64,000 nucleotides of DNA from Campylobacterales bacterium (GTDB lineage: Bacteria; Campylobacterota; Campylobacteria; Campylobacterales; Sulfurimonadaceae). Each line of letters starts with the position of its first letter. Position 1 is the first letter of the stretch. A program made the position numbers and the translations under genes. Shown here one piece after another: positions 55,111-64,000 of the stretch. The notes beneath the pieces are model-generated. The model did no database searches. It had not been told where the DNA came from and saw only the letters and a list, made by a program, of their open reading frames with translations. The stretch lies in the NCBI GenBank assembly GCA_016938735.1, contig JAFGUB010000008.1, positions 124,001 to 188,000 of the forward strand, read 5' to 3'.

Positions 55111-56322
55111 CTACTCATGCCTCAAGGCATCAATCGGGTTGAGCCGCGCGGCTTTTCGGGCGGGAAAGTAGCCAAAGAGTACCCCTACCATCACCGAAAA
55201 TCCAAAGGCCACCACCACGATCATGCTGTTAAAGATCAGCGGCAGATCAAAAAAGAGCGCTATTCCCACGCCCGTGCTCACCCCCAGCACCATGCCGATC
55301 ACCCCGCCGAGCATCGAGAGCACTACCGCTTCGATGAGAAACTGCAGCAGCACTTCGCGCTCCAGCGCCCCGATGGCCAGACGGATGCCGATCTCTCGGG
55401 TGCGCTCAGTCACGGAGACCAGCATGATGTTCATGATGCCGATGCCGCCCACCAGCAGGCTGATCGCCGCCACCGCGCCGAGCAATACGGTGAGCATCTT
55501 GGTAGTCGATGAGAGGGTTTGCACCATCTCGCGCATGTCGCGCACGCTGAAGTCGTCCTCGTCTCCTTGATGGATGCGTCGGCGTTCGCGCAGCAGCAGT
55601 GTGATCGACTCCTTGGCCTCTTCGATCACCTGCGGCGACGTGGCCGATGCAAGGATCATTGAAATCTCCTGATTGCCCGTCACGCGCCGCTGAATCAGCC
55701 TTATCGGCACCACGACGATATCGTCTTGATCCATCCCGAACATCGCCGCCCCTTTGGATTCAAGCAGCCCGATCACCTGACACGAAAACTTCCCCAGCCG
55801 CAGCTTCGCATCGATGGGGTCTTGCGCCCCGAAGAGCTCACGACGCACCGTCTCGCCGATGACGCAGACTGCCTTGCCGCTTTGCAACTCCGCTTGGCTA
55901 AAAGAGCGCCCTGTGGCAAAGACCCAATCTTTGACCGCAAAATAGTCGTTGTCGCTGCCCTCAAGATTGGTGGTGTAGTTTTGGTTGCCATAGACCGCAT
56001 TGACTCCGCTTGAGGCCACGGGCGCGGCGGCGCGGATCGATGTGACGTCGCGCTTGATAGCCTGCAGATCCTTGTCGTCAAAACGCCGCGCGCTGCTGTC
56101 TTCGGTACGCGGGCCCCGCCGATCCTGCCCGGGGCGGACGATGAGCATGTTGGTGCCGAGTTTGGAGATCGACTCCGTAACATAAGCGGTGGTCGCGTCG
56201 CCGAGCATCACCATTGCAATCACCGAAACCACCCCGATGACGATCCCCAGCGTGGTGAGCACCGAGCGCATCACACTGCGGCGAATCTCGCGCAGCGCCA
56301 GCACAAAAGCATTGCCGATCAT
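55111..56322 (-). CDS. MacB-like ABC exporter permease
   Basis: The 403-residue protein has an N-terminal helix, a periplasmic MacB-type core (about residues 45-240), and three C-terminal helices (about 285-385) with GGIGIMNIMLVSVTERTREIGIR. In MacB itself the ATPase is fused; here it is separate. The start overlaps the ATPase stop by four bases. It ends two bases from the convergent multi-PAS gene. Confidence 0.9.
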   Translation of the reverse strand: MIGNAFVLALREIRRSVMRSVLTTLGIVIGVVSVIAMVMLGDATTAYVTESISKLGTNMLIVRPGQDRRGPRTEDSSARRFDDKDLQAIKRDVTSIRAAAPVASSGVNAVYGNQNYTTNLEGSDNDYFAVKDWVFATGRSFSQAELQSGKAVCVIGETVRRELFGAQDPIDAKLRLGKFSCQVIGLLESKGAAMFGMDQDDIVVVPIRLIQRRVTGNQEISMILASATSPQVIEEAKESITLLLRERRRIHQGDEDDFSVRDMREMVQTLSSTTKMLTVLLGAVAAISLLVGGIGIMNIMLVSVTERTREIGIRLAIGALEREVLLQFLIEAVVLSMLGGVIGMVLGVSTGVGIALFFDLPLIFNSMIVVVAFGFSVMVGVLFGYFPARKAARLNPIDALRHE

Positions 56323-57005
56323 ACACGCACCTCCTCGATCAGGCCGTCACGAAAACGGATCGTGCGCACCGCATACGCGGCCATCTCCTCTTCATGCGTG
56401 ACCATGATCACCGTAATCCCCTTGTCGCGGTTGAAGGATTGCAGCAGCGCCATCACCTCATGACTTTTGGCGGTATCAAGATTACCCGTAGGCTCATCGG
56501 CGAGCAGCACCAGCGGATCGGTCACAATGGCACGGGCGATGGCCACACGCTGCTGCTGTCCGCCGGAGAGTTCACCGGGGGTATGGTGGGCTACATGTAA
56601 GAGTCCGACGCTCTCAAGCGCCTCTAGCGCCTTGGCGCGGCGCGTCTTGGCGTCTAGCCCCCTATAAAGCAGCGGCAGCTCGACATTCTCCACCGCAGAG
56701 GTCTTGCCCAAAAGATTAAAACCTTGAAACACAAATCCCAGATAGTTGCGCCGCAGCAGCGAGCGCTGATCGCGCTCTAGCGTGCCCACATCCACCCCCT
56801 CAAAAAGGTAGCGACCGCCACTTGGCGTGTCCAGACAGCCGATGATGTTCATCGCCGTCGATTTGCCCGAACCGCTTGGCCCCATGATGGCGACGAACTC
56901 CCCTTTGAAGATCTCCAGATCAACCCCGCGCAGCGCGTACGACGTCGCCTCACCCGATCCGTAAGACTTGCTCACCTGCTCAAACGCAATGACCGCGCGG
57001 GACAT
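56319..57005 (-). CDS. MacB-like ABC exporter ATPase
   Basis: The 228-residue ATPase has Walker [10 protein letters not shown], signature [15 protein letters not shown], Walker [14 protein letters not shown] and the H-loop MVTHEEE. It belongs to the MacB/LolD group and pairs with the neighbouring permease and adaptor. A TACATGTA (56592) is read as LHV. Confidence 0.93.
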   Translation of the reverse strand: MSRAVIAFEQVSKSYGSGEATSYALRGVDLEIFKGEFVAIMGPSGSGKSTAMNIIGCLDTPSGGRYLFEGVDVGTLERDQRSLLRRNYLGFVFQGFNLLGKTSAVENVELPLLYRGLDAKTRRAKALEALESVGLLHVAHHTPGELSGGQQQRVAIARAIVTDPLVLLADEPTGNLDTAKSHEVMALLQSFNRDKGITVIMVTHEEEMAAYAVRTIRFRDGLIEEVRV

Positions 57006-58178
57006 TCAAGGTGCCTTCAGACCGACGATGACGGCGTCGCCGGCCTTGAGCTCCGAAGATTCGATGACGCTGTAGGTGCCGTCGCTCTGGCTTACATGTA
57101 CGCCTACCTCAACCGCCTTGCCCTCGCGTAGCACCCAAAGCGACGGGCTTTTTGGCCCTTTTTGCTGCGCTTTTTTCTGCTGGGGCGGCGTAAAACGCAG
57201 CGCGGCGTTGGGGGCGCAGAGCTTTTGCTCCAGCCGCGCGGTGACGATCTGCGCCGAAGCCGTCATCCCCGGACGCAGCCGCAAATCGGGGTTGGGCACC
57301 TCCACAACCGCCTCATACGTCACCACGCCGCTTACCATCAGCGCATTGAGCCGCACCTGAGTGATGCGCCCCGTAAAGAGCGTTCCCGCGTAAGCATCCA
57401 CGCTAAAAAGCACCTCTTGGCCCTCTTTGATCTCCCCGATATCGGCCTCATCGACACTCACGATCACCTTCATCCGCTCCAGACTTTCCGCCAGTGTAAA
57501 GAGGATCGGGGTCTGCATCGACGCCGCTACCGTCTGTCCGGGTTCTACTTTACGATCCAGTACGATACCGTCGATGGGGGCGCGCACGATCGCCTTGCCC
57601 AGATTGTCGCGGTGGGTCTCCAGCTCCGCTTCAGCCTGCGCGCTTTGTGCCAAAGCCGCCTTGACCTGTGCGTCGGCGCTCAGCACTGCGTTGCGCGCCT
57701 GCTCAAGCTCCTGCTCTGAGGGAAAACGTCCTTGCGTTGATAGTGCGATTTTCTCCAGTCGCGCCGCCACGCTGCGTGCGTCCGACTGCGCAGCCTTGGC
57801 GACCGCCACATTAGCCTGCGCACGTTCAAGCGCCGCCTGAGAGCTGCGCACCAGTAATGAGAGCCGCGTGGTATCAAGCCGCGCCATCACCGCTCCCGCA
57901 TGCACCACGTCATTGTAATCCACCGGCACCTCACTGATCGTCCCTGATACCTCGATCCCCACCTCCACGCTCACCGTCGGCTCCAGATTACCCGTGGCCG
58001 AAACCGTCGTAACGAGATCGCGCAGCTCCAAAGGAGCGCTGCGGTAGACCACTTTGGGCTCGGCGTTTTGCATCCACCACTACAGCCCCGCGGCCGCCAT
58101 CGCGATCAGCGCCAAAAGCACCGCCAGACCTCTCCATTTTGAGGGTTTGACACGCAAGGTCTGCTCTACTGTATCCAT
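57006..58178 (-). pseudogene. MacA-like periplasmic adaptor interrupted by one in-frame TAG
   Basis: An ATG at 58178 after AAAGG opens MDTVEQTLRVKPSKWRG and a membrane anchor LAVLLALIAMAAAGL, then TAG (58080-58082), then in the same frame WWMQNAEPKVVYRSAPL and an intact adaptor: biotinyl-lipoyl halves (ATGNLEPTVSVEVG..., APIDGIVLDRKVEPGQTV), a helical hairpin (about residues 100-175) and beta domains. Without read-through the anchor is a 32-residue peptide. An ATG three codons after the TAG would give an unanchored, probably non-exported protein. A Trp or Tyr codon would fit the position. A TACATGTA (57093) reads VHV. Confidence 0.85.
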
Positions 58179-58246
58179 CGTAAACCTTTTTTGCTGCATT
58201 GTACACAATCGCGCTAAAGCGGGACTGATGCGCTCGCTCATTGTGT

Positions 58247-58252
58247 TATAAT
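58247..58252 (+). promoter_or_regulatory. TATAAT -10 box of nhaA
   Basis: A perfect TATAAT lies 33 bases upstream of the nhaA ATG; the leader contains AAAGAGAG as ribosome binding site. Confidence 0.6.
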
Positions 58253-58285
58253 CCAACCAAACACCCCAAACAAAGAGAGATTGAC

Positions 58286-59566
58286 ATGGTGATACAAGCC
58301 TTCTCCAACTTCGTATCCAAAGAGGCGTTCAGCGGTATTTTGCTCTTTGTGGCCGCCGTGTGCGCCGTACTCGTCGCCAACAGCGGACTTGGGCAGCAAT
58401 ACTTCGATTTCTGGCACATGCATCTTGGCATGGCACTGGGCAGCCATGTGCTCTCCATGACGCTCGAGCACTGGGTCAATGACGCGCTGATGGCGCTCTT
58501 TTTTCTGATGGTCGGGCTTGAGATCAAGCGCGAGATGCTCATCGGTGAACTGGCTTCGGTGCAAAAAGCGGCCTTTCCCGTTTTGGCTGCTATCGGCGGT
58601 ATGGTCGTACCGGCGCTCATCTATGTGATGCTCAACCCCTCCAATCCGATGGGATTCGGGGTTCCGATGGCCACCGATATCGCCTTTGCGCTGGGCATTT
58701 TGATGCTGCTGGGCAAGCGCGCAAACGTCAGCGCCAAGCTCTTTCTCGTCGCCCTTGCCGTCGTGGACGACCTCGGCGCGGTGCTCATCGTCGCTACCGT
58801 CTACACCGGTGACATACAAGCGCAGTACTTCTTGCCTGCCGCACTCATCTACGCACTGATTTGGATTCTCAATCTACGCGGCTGCAAGAGCCTTTTGCCC
58901 TACCTCATCTTGGGCATCGCACTGTGGTTTTACATCCACGCCATCGGCATTCACGCCACCATCGCCGGCGTCTTACTGGCGATGGCGATTCCTGTCGGCT
59001 CCAAGATCGACGAACAGACCTTTTTAAACAACTCCCGAGGGGCACTCGATAACTTCGAGCACCATATCGACGAGATTCCCGTCCTCAACCACCACCAAAT
59101 CGACGCGCTTGAGCAGATCGCCTACGGCTACGACAAAGTGCAAAACCCGCTGGTACGGCTTGAACACAACCTGCACGGCCTGAGCGCCTTTTTCATCATG
59201 CCGCTTTTTGCCTTTGTCAATGCGGGGGTGCTCATCGACATGAGTTCGCTCTCGGAGCACTTCATGGTGGCATCGGGTGTCGCGCTGGGATTGCTCATCG
59301 GCAAACCCGTCGGCATTGTCGGCCTTACATGGCTGGGCGCACGGCTGGGCATTGTCAAAAAACCCGACAATCTCAGCTGGCCAGAGATCGTCGGGGTAGG
59401 CTTTTTGGGCGGTATCGGCTTTACCATGTCAATCTTTATCACCAACCTCGCCTTTGCCGATCCGCAGCTCATCAACGCAGTCAAGCTGGCCATCTTCTCC
59501 TCTAGTCTGCTCGCAGGCATCTTAGGAGCACTGCTGATCGTAAAAGCCTCCAGGAGTACTCGCTGA
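58286..59566 (+). CDS. nhaA: Na+/H+ antiporter NhaA
   Basis: The 426-residue protein (start at MVIQAFSNFVSK) has about 12 helices. The ion-binding Asp pair is present in ALAVVDDLGAVLIVATVY, with MATDIAFALGIL and GGIGFTMSIFI. It exchanges sodium for protons across the inner membrane. An upstream start at 58241 would overlap the -10. The stop overlaps the next gene's ATG (TGATG). Confidence 0.95.
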   Translation: MVIQAFSNFVSKEAFSGILLFVAAVCAVLVANSGLGQQYFDFWHMHLGMALGSHVLSMTLEHWVNDALMALFFLMVGLEIKREMLIGELASVQKAAFPVLAAIGGMVVPALIYVMLNPSNPMGFGVPMATDIAFALGILMLLGKRANVSAKLFLVALAVVDDLGAVLIVATVYTGDIQAQYFLPAALIYALIWILNLRGCKSLLPYLILGIALWFYIHAIGIHATIAGVLLAMAIPVGSKIDEQTFLNNSRGALDNFEHHIDEIPVLNHHQIDALEQIAYGYDKVQNPLVRLEHNLHGLSAFFIMPLFAFVNAGVLIDMSSLSEHFMVASGVALGLLIGKPVGIVGLTWLGARLGIVKKPDNLSWPEIVGVGFLGGIGFTMSIFITNLAFADPQLINAVKLAIFSSSLLAGILGALLIVKASRSTR

Positions 59567-61173
59567 TGCTCTTTATTATCGTTGTTACGCTCTTTGTGTC
59601 GCTGATGATCAATATTTTCCTCAAGCGATTTGCCCTGCCGACCATCATCGGCTACATTCTCACCGGTACCGTCATCGCCTATGCGTTTGGACTGCATCAG
59701 GCGGTGAACAACCACACGCTTCAAGAGATCGCCGAGTTTGGGGTCGTCTTTTTGATGTTCACCATCGGACTGGAATTTTCACTGGAGCATCTCAAACGGA
59801 TGCGCTACGAAGTATTCGTCACCGGAACCCTACAAATCCTCATTACCGCAGCTTTAGTCTATGCAATCGGGCACTTTGTTCTAGGGCTTGAAGAGCAAAT
59901 CGCCTTTATCTGCGCACTGGCTATTGCCCTCTCCTCTACTGCCATCGTGCTTAAGACCTTCAACGAAAGCGGCGAAATCAACCGCGTGCACGGACAGCGC
60001 GCATTGGGTATTCTCATCATGCAAGACATTGCGGTCATCCCCATTTTGCTGATTATCGGCTTTATGAGCAGCAGCGACAAGGAGATCGGTGCCTTACTGG
60101 TGCATATGTTCTTCTCCGCTATAGCGCTTTTGGGGATCTTGTGGCTGAGCAGCAAATATCTGCTTGAGCCTTTTTTCGAGCAGATCGTCAAAACCAACTC
60201 CGACGAACTCTTTGTGGGTACCATTCTCTTTCTGGCCATCGGCGCATCGTATCTGGCGCACGCGATGGGATTTTCCTACTCTCTGGGGGCCTTTATCGCG
60301 GGAATGCTGATTGCCGAGACGAAGTACAAACATCAGGCCGAAGCCGATCTCGTCCCTTTTAGGGATCTGCTGTTGGGGGTATTTTTCATTACCGTAGGGA
60401 TGCAGATCAAATTTGATATCATCTTCGTGTACATGCACATCGTCTTCTTGCTACTTGTGGGGGTCGTGGTGCTCAAATTCGGCATCATCTATTTGCTGGT
60501 GCGTGCCAGAGAGAGCCGACGTATCAGCCTCAAAGTCGCCCTCTCTTTGGTGCAAATTGGGGAATTCTCACTCGCGCTCTTGGAGCTTTCACGCTCTTAT
60601 GGATTGGTACCTTCGCCCTATGGACAGATCATGATCGTCACCATCGTACTCTCCATGATCCTCACGCCCTTTATCCTCAAAAAACTACCTGCTATCTGCG
60701 ATCTGATCCTACACACCGAAGATCAAACCCCAGAAATCACAGGAGATGAAGGGGCGATCGCGGGTCATACCATCATCATCGGCTTTGGAGAGTTTGGTCA
60801 GAGCGTCGCCCAAGAGACGCTGGAGCGCGGCGAGCTCTACATCGCGCTTGATAACAACATCGAGATCTTCCACCGCGCCCAAAAGCTGGGTGCGAGCATC
60901 GTCTTTGGAAATGCCGCCAAAAAAGAGGTCTTGCTCAGCACCTACCCTCAAAAGGCCAAAAACGTCATCGTCGCCATCGACAACCCCAAAAAACTCTTAC
61001 ATGTATGCTATACCCTCCTAGAGCTGGTGGAGCATGAGCGCATTATCGTCAAGGTACACAGCAAAAAAGAGCGCGACGATCTGGCGCATCTGGGGCTGAG
61101 CAACATCATTGTCGAAAACGAGATCTCCAGCCACGCGGCCAACGCCATCATACGCGATACGCCTCTTGTCTAA
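59566..61173 (+). CDS. KefB/CPA2-type cation/proton antiporter with RCK domain
   Basis: The 535-residue protein has about 12 helices (to about residue 380) with IGLEFSLEHLKRM and ALSSTAIVLKTFNESGE, and a C-terminal RCK_N domain (about 400-520) with IIIGFGEFGQSVAQETLE, binding NAD(H)-type ligands. It is probably a potassium or sodium/proton antiporter working with NhaA in pH and salt balance. A TACATGTA (60998) reads LHV. Confidence 0.9.
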   Translation: MLFIIVVTLFVSLMINIFLKRFALPTIIGYILTGTVIAYAFGLHQAVNNHTLQEIAEFGVVFLMFTIGLEFSLEHLKRMRYEVFVTGTLQILITAALVYAIGHFVLGLEEQIAFICALAIALSSTAIVLKTFNESGEINRVHGQRALGILIMQDIAVIPILLIIGFMSSSDKEIGALLVHMFFSAIALLGILWLSSKYLLEPFFEQIVKTNSDELFVGTILFLAIGASYLAHAMGFSYSLGAFIAGMLIAETKYKHQAEADLVPFRDLLLGVFFITVGMQIKFDIIFVYMHIVFLLLVGVVVLKFGIIYLLVRARESRRISLKVALSLVQIGEFSLALLELSRSYGLVPSPYGQIMIVTIVLSMILTPFILKKLPAICDLILHTEDQTPEITGDEGAIAGHTIIIGFGEFGQSVAQETLERGELYIALDNNIEIFHRAQKLGASIVFGNAAKKEVLLSTYPQKAKNVIVAIDNPKKLLHVCYTLLELVEHERIIVKVHSKKERDDLAHLGLSNIIVENEISSHAANAIIRDTPLV

Positions 61174-61883
61174 AAGGGCCAAACCGCCTGTACCAGCTTG
61201 CTGCCCCACCCCTGACGGGTGGCGCGCTCCATATCGCCTTCGCTCGCATACATAATCTTTGCATCGCTCATCTGCGCAGAGTTGATCTGATTGTTCTGAT
61301 CAATGTCATAGGGGCGAATAACCCCGCTGATCTGAAGAATCTGCTTCTCCTCGTCCACCATAATTTCGCGTCGTCCGCTGATAAAATAGTTGCCGTTTTC
61401 AAGTACTTTAACGATACGCGCACTGACCGTGGTACTCAGCGATGCATTTTTGCTCGCCGCGCCGCTGCCTTTGTAGGCGGAGGTACTTTGGGCATTGAAG
61501 CCGATGTTGCTTAGGCCGTTAAGGGTGTTGGCATAGCTTGAGACCGCCGGATTGCTCGGAGCGGCAAAGGTACCTCCGCCAAGACCGATCGTATCGTTTT
61601 CGGAGAGATCTTTACTCATGGTGTTGGAGCTGCGGGCCGTCTCGGAGATCACGACGGTGACGATATCGTTGGCGTGCATCGCCTTGTGGTCCGCAAAGAG
61701 AGGGTTTTCGCCTTGACCGAAAATGCTGCCGGTTGATGCGAACTCGCGCTCATCCACCTTGGCGGGCATCTCCTCGACATAGCGCGGCGGTTTGAAATCC
61801 ATCTCCGGTTCAGTTAACTTCGCGCCGCAGCCGCCAAGCACCAAAATGCCCAAAGCCGCACTGGAACAAAAGATGAGTTTCAT
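61170..61883 (-). CDS. flgH: Flagellar L-ring protein FlgH
   Basis: The 237-residue lipoprotein starts at MKLIFCSSAALGILVLGGCGAKL (lipobox LGGC), after AGGTGC. It contains the FlgH pattern GSIFGQGENPLFADHKAMHANDIVTVVISE and ISGRREIMVDEEKQILQISGVIRPYDI. It forms the outer-membrane ring around the flagellar rod. It overlaps the convergent antiporter gene by four bases. Confidence 0.95.
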   Translation of the reverse strand: MKLIFCSSAALGILVLGGCGAKLTEPEMDFKPPRYVEEMPAKVDEREFASTGSIFGQGENPLFADHKAMHANDIVTVVISETARSSNTMSKDLSENDTIGLGGGTFAAPSNPAVSSYANTLNGLSNIGFNAQSTSAYKGSGAASKNASLSTTVSARIVKVLENGNYFISGRREIMVDEEKQILQISGVIRPYDIDQNNQINSAQMSDAKIMYASEGDMERATRQGWGSKLVQAVWPF

Positions 61884-61990
61884 GGATGCACCTTCGCTTT
61901 TTGGCAATGTAAGCAAAAAAGGTTCCACACTTCAAAACGCAATTGTCACAGACTGCATGATTTTTACTAGCAACCTAACATCCAAAGTTA

Positions 61991-61996
61991 TACAAT
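61991..61996 (+). promoter_or_regulatory. TACAAT -10 box of the AraC gene, leaderless candidate
   Basis: The box is 7 bases before the ATG at 62004, and no ribosome binding site separates them, so the transcript may start at the start codon. Confidence 0.5.
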
Positions 61997-62003
61997 AACA
62001 CCC

Positions 62004-62837
62004 ATGTATCAAATATCCACCATAGAACTGACCCATAGCAGCTTACGATCCTACATCGATCAAGTCATCTTCATCGAGCCCTCCGATGATGATACCGCCG
62101 TCGAATTCATTCAACTGCCTTTGGTGCGTGAATACCTCCTGATCAATTTCGGCAATCCCATCCATTACACCCAAGCCCCCAATAACGACCGCCGACAGTT
62201 GCGCACCGAAGGGGCCTATCTGCTGGGAAAAACCAAGCAACAACGCCGTTTTCACGTAACCCTCAATCACCCGGTAGCCTTGGTCCTCTTTAAACCGTGT
62301 ACACTCTATCTCTTCTCTGATCAAAGCGCAGCGCACTATGTCGATCGTATCGTCACCCTACCTTGCGACATCGTCCAGCAAAGCCCTGCTCATTTTGCCC
62401 AAAGCATCAACGACTACCTTGTATCGCGCTTTGTACCGCGCAACTTCGAAGAGATGGTAAGAAATAAGGTTTTCGACATCGTTCAATTTGTCCAACAGCA
62501 CTACGCCTCCATCAGCGTCGCTAAAGTAGGGCTGCGTTTTGGGCTTTCAGAGGCGACGCTGTACCGCTACTTCAAGAAGTACATCGGCATCAACCTCGCT
62601 ACATACATCAAGCACCTCAAATTCGGCGCAATGCTCCAACGGCTCTACTACAACGACTACAGCGCTGCCTCAGCGATCGAATGCGGTTTTTTCGATCAGT
62701 CGCACTTCATCAAGGAGTTCAAACGCCTCTACAGCGCACCCCCATCGGCATTTATGAAACTGCTAGAGCAGATGTTTCAAAGCAACGCTGCATCCCGCGA
62801 CCTCTTTGAGCGATGCTACATCCAATCCAGTCGCTGA
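62004..62837 (+). CDS. AraC-family transcriptional regulator
   Basis: The 277-residue protein has an N-terminal ligand-type region (residues 1-150) and a C-terminal pair of helix-turn-helix motifs: SVAKVGLRFGLSEATLYRYFKKYIG and SAASAIECGFFDQSHFIKEFKRLYSAPPSAF. Its effector is unknown. It overlaps the PAS-GGDEF gene by 25 bases and may control it. Confidence 0.9.
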   Translation: MYQISTIELTHSSLRSYIDQVIFIEPSDDDTAVEFIQLPLVREYLLINFGNPIHYTQAPNNDRRQLRTEGAYLLGKTKQQRRFHVTLNHPVALVLFKPCTLYLFSDQSAAHYVDRIVTLPCDIVQQSPAHFAQSINDYLVSRFVPRNFEEMVRNKVFDIVQFVQQHYASISVAKVGLRFGLSEATLYRYFKKYIGINLATYIKHLKFGAMLQRLYYNDYSAASAIECGFFDQSHFIKEFKRLYSAPPSAFMKLLEQMFQSNAASRDLFERCYIQSSR

Positions 62838-63651
62838 CACCCCAACTCTGCGGGATCATCCATCAGCACATCGCTATCTCTTTTATGGATACCGATTTCT
62901 GCTTTAGCAACGTCAACGCCTCTTTTTGCGAGATGATCGGTTACGACAGTGCCGAACTCCTCGGACGCCCGTTTTGCGCTTTTTGCGAAGAGCCGAACAA
63001 CTTAGTCCTTCCGATGCACCAAGAACACTCCAGCAGCGAGCTTTGCATCCGTCGCAAGAGCGGAGAGGCCCTATGATTCGGCTCCATCTGCATTCATTAC
63101 GCACCTCTCAAGATTTCCCGCACCGTTACGTCGCCATCAAAGAGAGTATTCACGAGCGTAAAAGACTCGAAACACTCGCTTCCATCGATCCACTGACCAA
63201 ACTTTACAACCGCGCCCACTTCAATGCTTTGATGGAGTTAGAGCTAAACCGCCAGCAGCGTAGCAGCCTGCACGCTTCGCTCATCTTGTGCGATATCGAC
63301 GATTTCAAAAAGATCAACGACACCTACGGCCACCTCTTCGGCGACAAAGCCCTCTCTTATGTGGCTCAAACGATCGCGCACAGCATCCGCAAACACGACG
63401 TTGCGGCGCGCTGGGGCGGCGAGGAGTTCATCATCCTGCTGCCCGACACCCAACTTGAGCAAGCCTTACATGTAGCCCAGAAAATTCGCCTTGCCCTCAC
63501 CCATGCGGAGTTTCAAAAAACCGTCACGCTCACCGCCAGTTTCGGCGTGACCCAACTACGCCGCAACGAGAATGCGACAAGCTGGTTCCACCGCACCGAC
63601 GAAGCCCTCTACAAAGCCAAACAATCGGGCAAAAACCGCGTAGCGCATTAG
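62813..63651 (+). pseudogene. PAS-GGDEF diguanylate cyclase gene split by a one-base deletion
   Basis: The PAS half (MLHPIQSLTPQLCG to RRKSGEAL) stops at TGA 63074-63076. A second frame continues from the same point with IRLHLHSLRTSQDF, a linker and a full GGDEF domain (ARWGGEEF with RxxD site RKHD). Adding one G after ctatg would restore GEALWIRLHLHSL, a normal PAS ending. The frame change is either a real mutation or a sequencing slip. A restart at the ATG at 63073 would leave a cyclase without PAS. A TACATGTA (63467) reads LHV. Confidence 0.82.
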
Positions 63652-63653
63652 GC

Positions 63654-63659
63654 TATAAT
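63654..63659 (+). promoter_or_regulatory. TATAAT -10 box of the YqeY-like gene
   Basis: A perfect TATAAT 28 bases upstream of the ATG at 63687, directly after the TAG of the cyclase frame. Confidence 0.6.
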
Positions 63660-63686
63660 GCGCCCAAAACAACCCAAGGAACCCGC

Positions 63687-64000
63687 ATGAACCTACGCGA
63701 AACCATCAAAAATGACATCAAAGAAGCCATGAAAGCCAAAGACGCCCTCAAACGCGACGCCCTGCGGCTACTTGACAGCGCCATGAAACAGATCGAAGTG
63801 GATGAACGCAAAGAGCTTAGCGACGCGGACGTCATCGCCATCATCGCCAAGCAGCTCAAAATGCGCCAAGACTCCATGACCCAGTACAAAGCCGCCGGAC
63901 GTGACGACCTCTACGACCAAGAGGCCGCCGAGGCCGCCTACTTCGAAGCCTACATGCCCAAACAGCTCAGCGATGAAGAGCTGGCAGAGGCGCTTAAAAC
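63687..64000 (+). CDS. GatB/YqeY domain protein, cut by window edge
   Basis: The frame starts MNLRETIKNDIKEAMKAKDA after AAGGA and stays open to the window end (about 104 residues of a usual 147). ALKRDALRLLDSAMKQIEVDERKEL and DDLYDQEAAEAAYFEAYMPKQLSDEEL match the YqeY family, a helical domain shared with the GatB tRNA amidotransferase tail. Its role is unclear. Confidence 0.9.
   Translation, partial: MNLRETIKNDIKEAMKAKDALKRDALRLLDSAMKQIEVDERKELSDADVIAIIAKQLKMRQDSMTQYKAAGRDDLYDQEAAEAAYFEAYMPKQLSDEELAEALK

Overview
The window reads as chromosomal DNA of a motile, probably chemolithotrophic Campylobacterota bacterium with a roughly balanced base composition. The support is inferential. Histidine kinases carry the AHQWRQPL phosphoacceptor box common in this phylum. 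The tyrS-spoT-rpoZ-pyrH block lies close to flhA and rpsO. There is a CetB-like PAS protein beside a sensorless chemoreceptor. I cannot name the genus.

Layout. 1-3.4 kb holds an RlmI-like methyltransferase (cut by the left edge) and a two-component pair. 3.5-12.8 kb holds a chemoreceptor gene broken by an in-frame TAG, a SIMPL protein, an HD-GYP protein, and an operon of substrate-binding sensor (also broken by TAG), SCO protein, GGDEF-EAL protein and radical SAM protein. 12.9-16.8 kb holds a trmN-like/ykgJ/TPR/trpC operon and kdsB. 16.8-32.1 kb is one tightly packed minus-strand chemosensory operon of 17 genes: PAS, tandem-hairpin receptor, triple CheW, CheB, HEAT, CheR, receiver, CheZ-like, CheY, CheA, two CheW-CZB proteins, STAS, ParA, kinase, response regulator and a 68-residue protein. 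32.3-43.5 kb is housekeeping: rpsO, an Rrf2 regulator, flhA, a DHH phosphoesterase, an amidase, a nitronate monooxygenase, tyrS, spoT, rpoZ, pyrH. 43.6-49.3 kb holds an OlsF-like acyltransferase and an arsenic locus (arsB divergent from arsR-arsC-permease-Cys-rich protein-thioredoxin). 49.3-64 kb holds small membrane proteins, a 1477-residue eight-PAS GGDEF-EAL protein, a MacAB-like exporter whose adaptor carries an in-frame TAG, nhaA, a KefB-like antiporter, flgH, an AraC regulator, a frameshifted PAS-GGDEF gene and a YqeY-like gene. No tRNA, rRNA, CRISPR array or insertion sequence was recognised, and no gene-free stretch exceeds 300 bases.

Two genome-level signals stand out. The 8-base palindrome TACATGTA occurs 34 times where about one is expected. 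It falls in three reading frames and between genes, usually inside a longer asymmetric context close to GCCTTACATGTA, so it looks like a DNA-level signal such as an uptake sequence, a methylation site or a protein-binding site. Three otherwise intact genes are each interrupted by one in-frame TAG, although TAG also ends at least 17 genes normally; a fourth gene has an apparent one-base deletion.

The main biological theme is environmental sensing: one complete chemosensory system, two further two-component systems, and four c-di-GMP proteins besides the broken one's own domains, alongside arsenic resistance and ion antiport.
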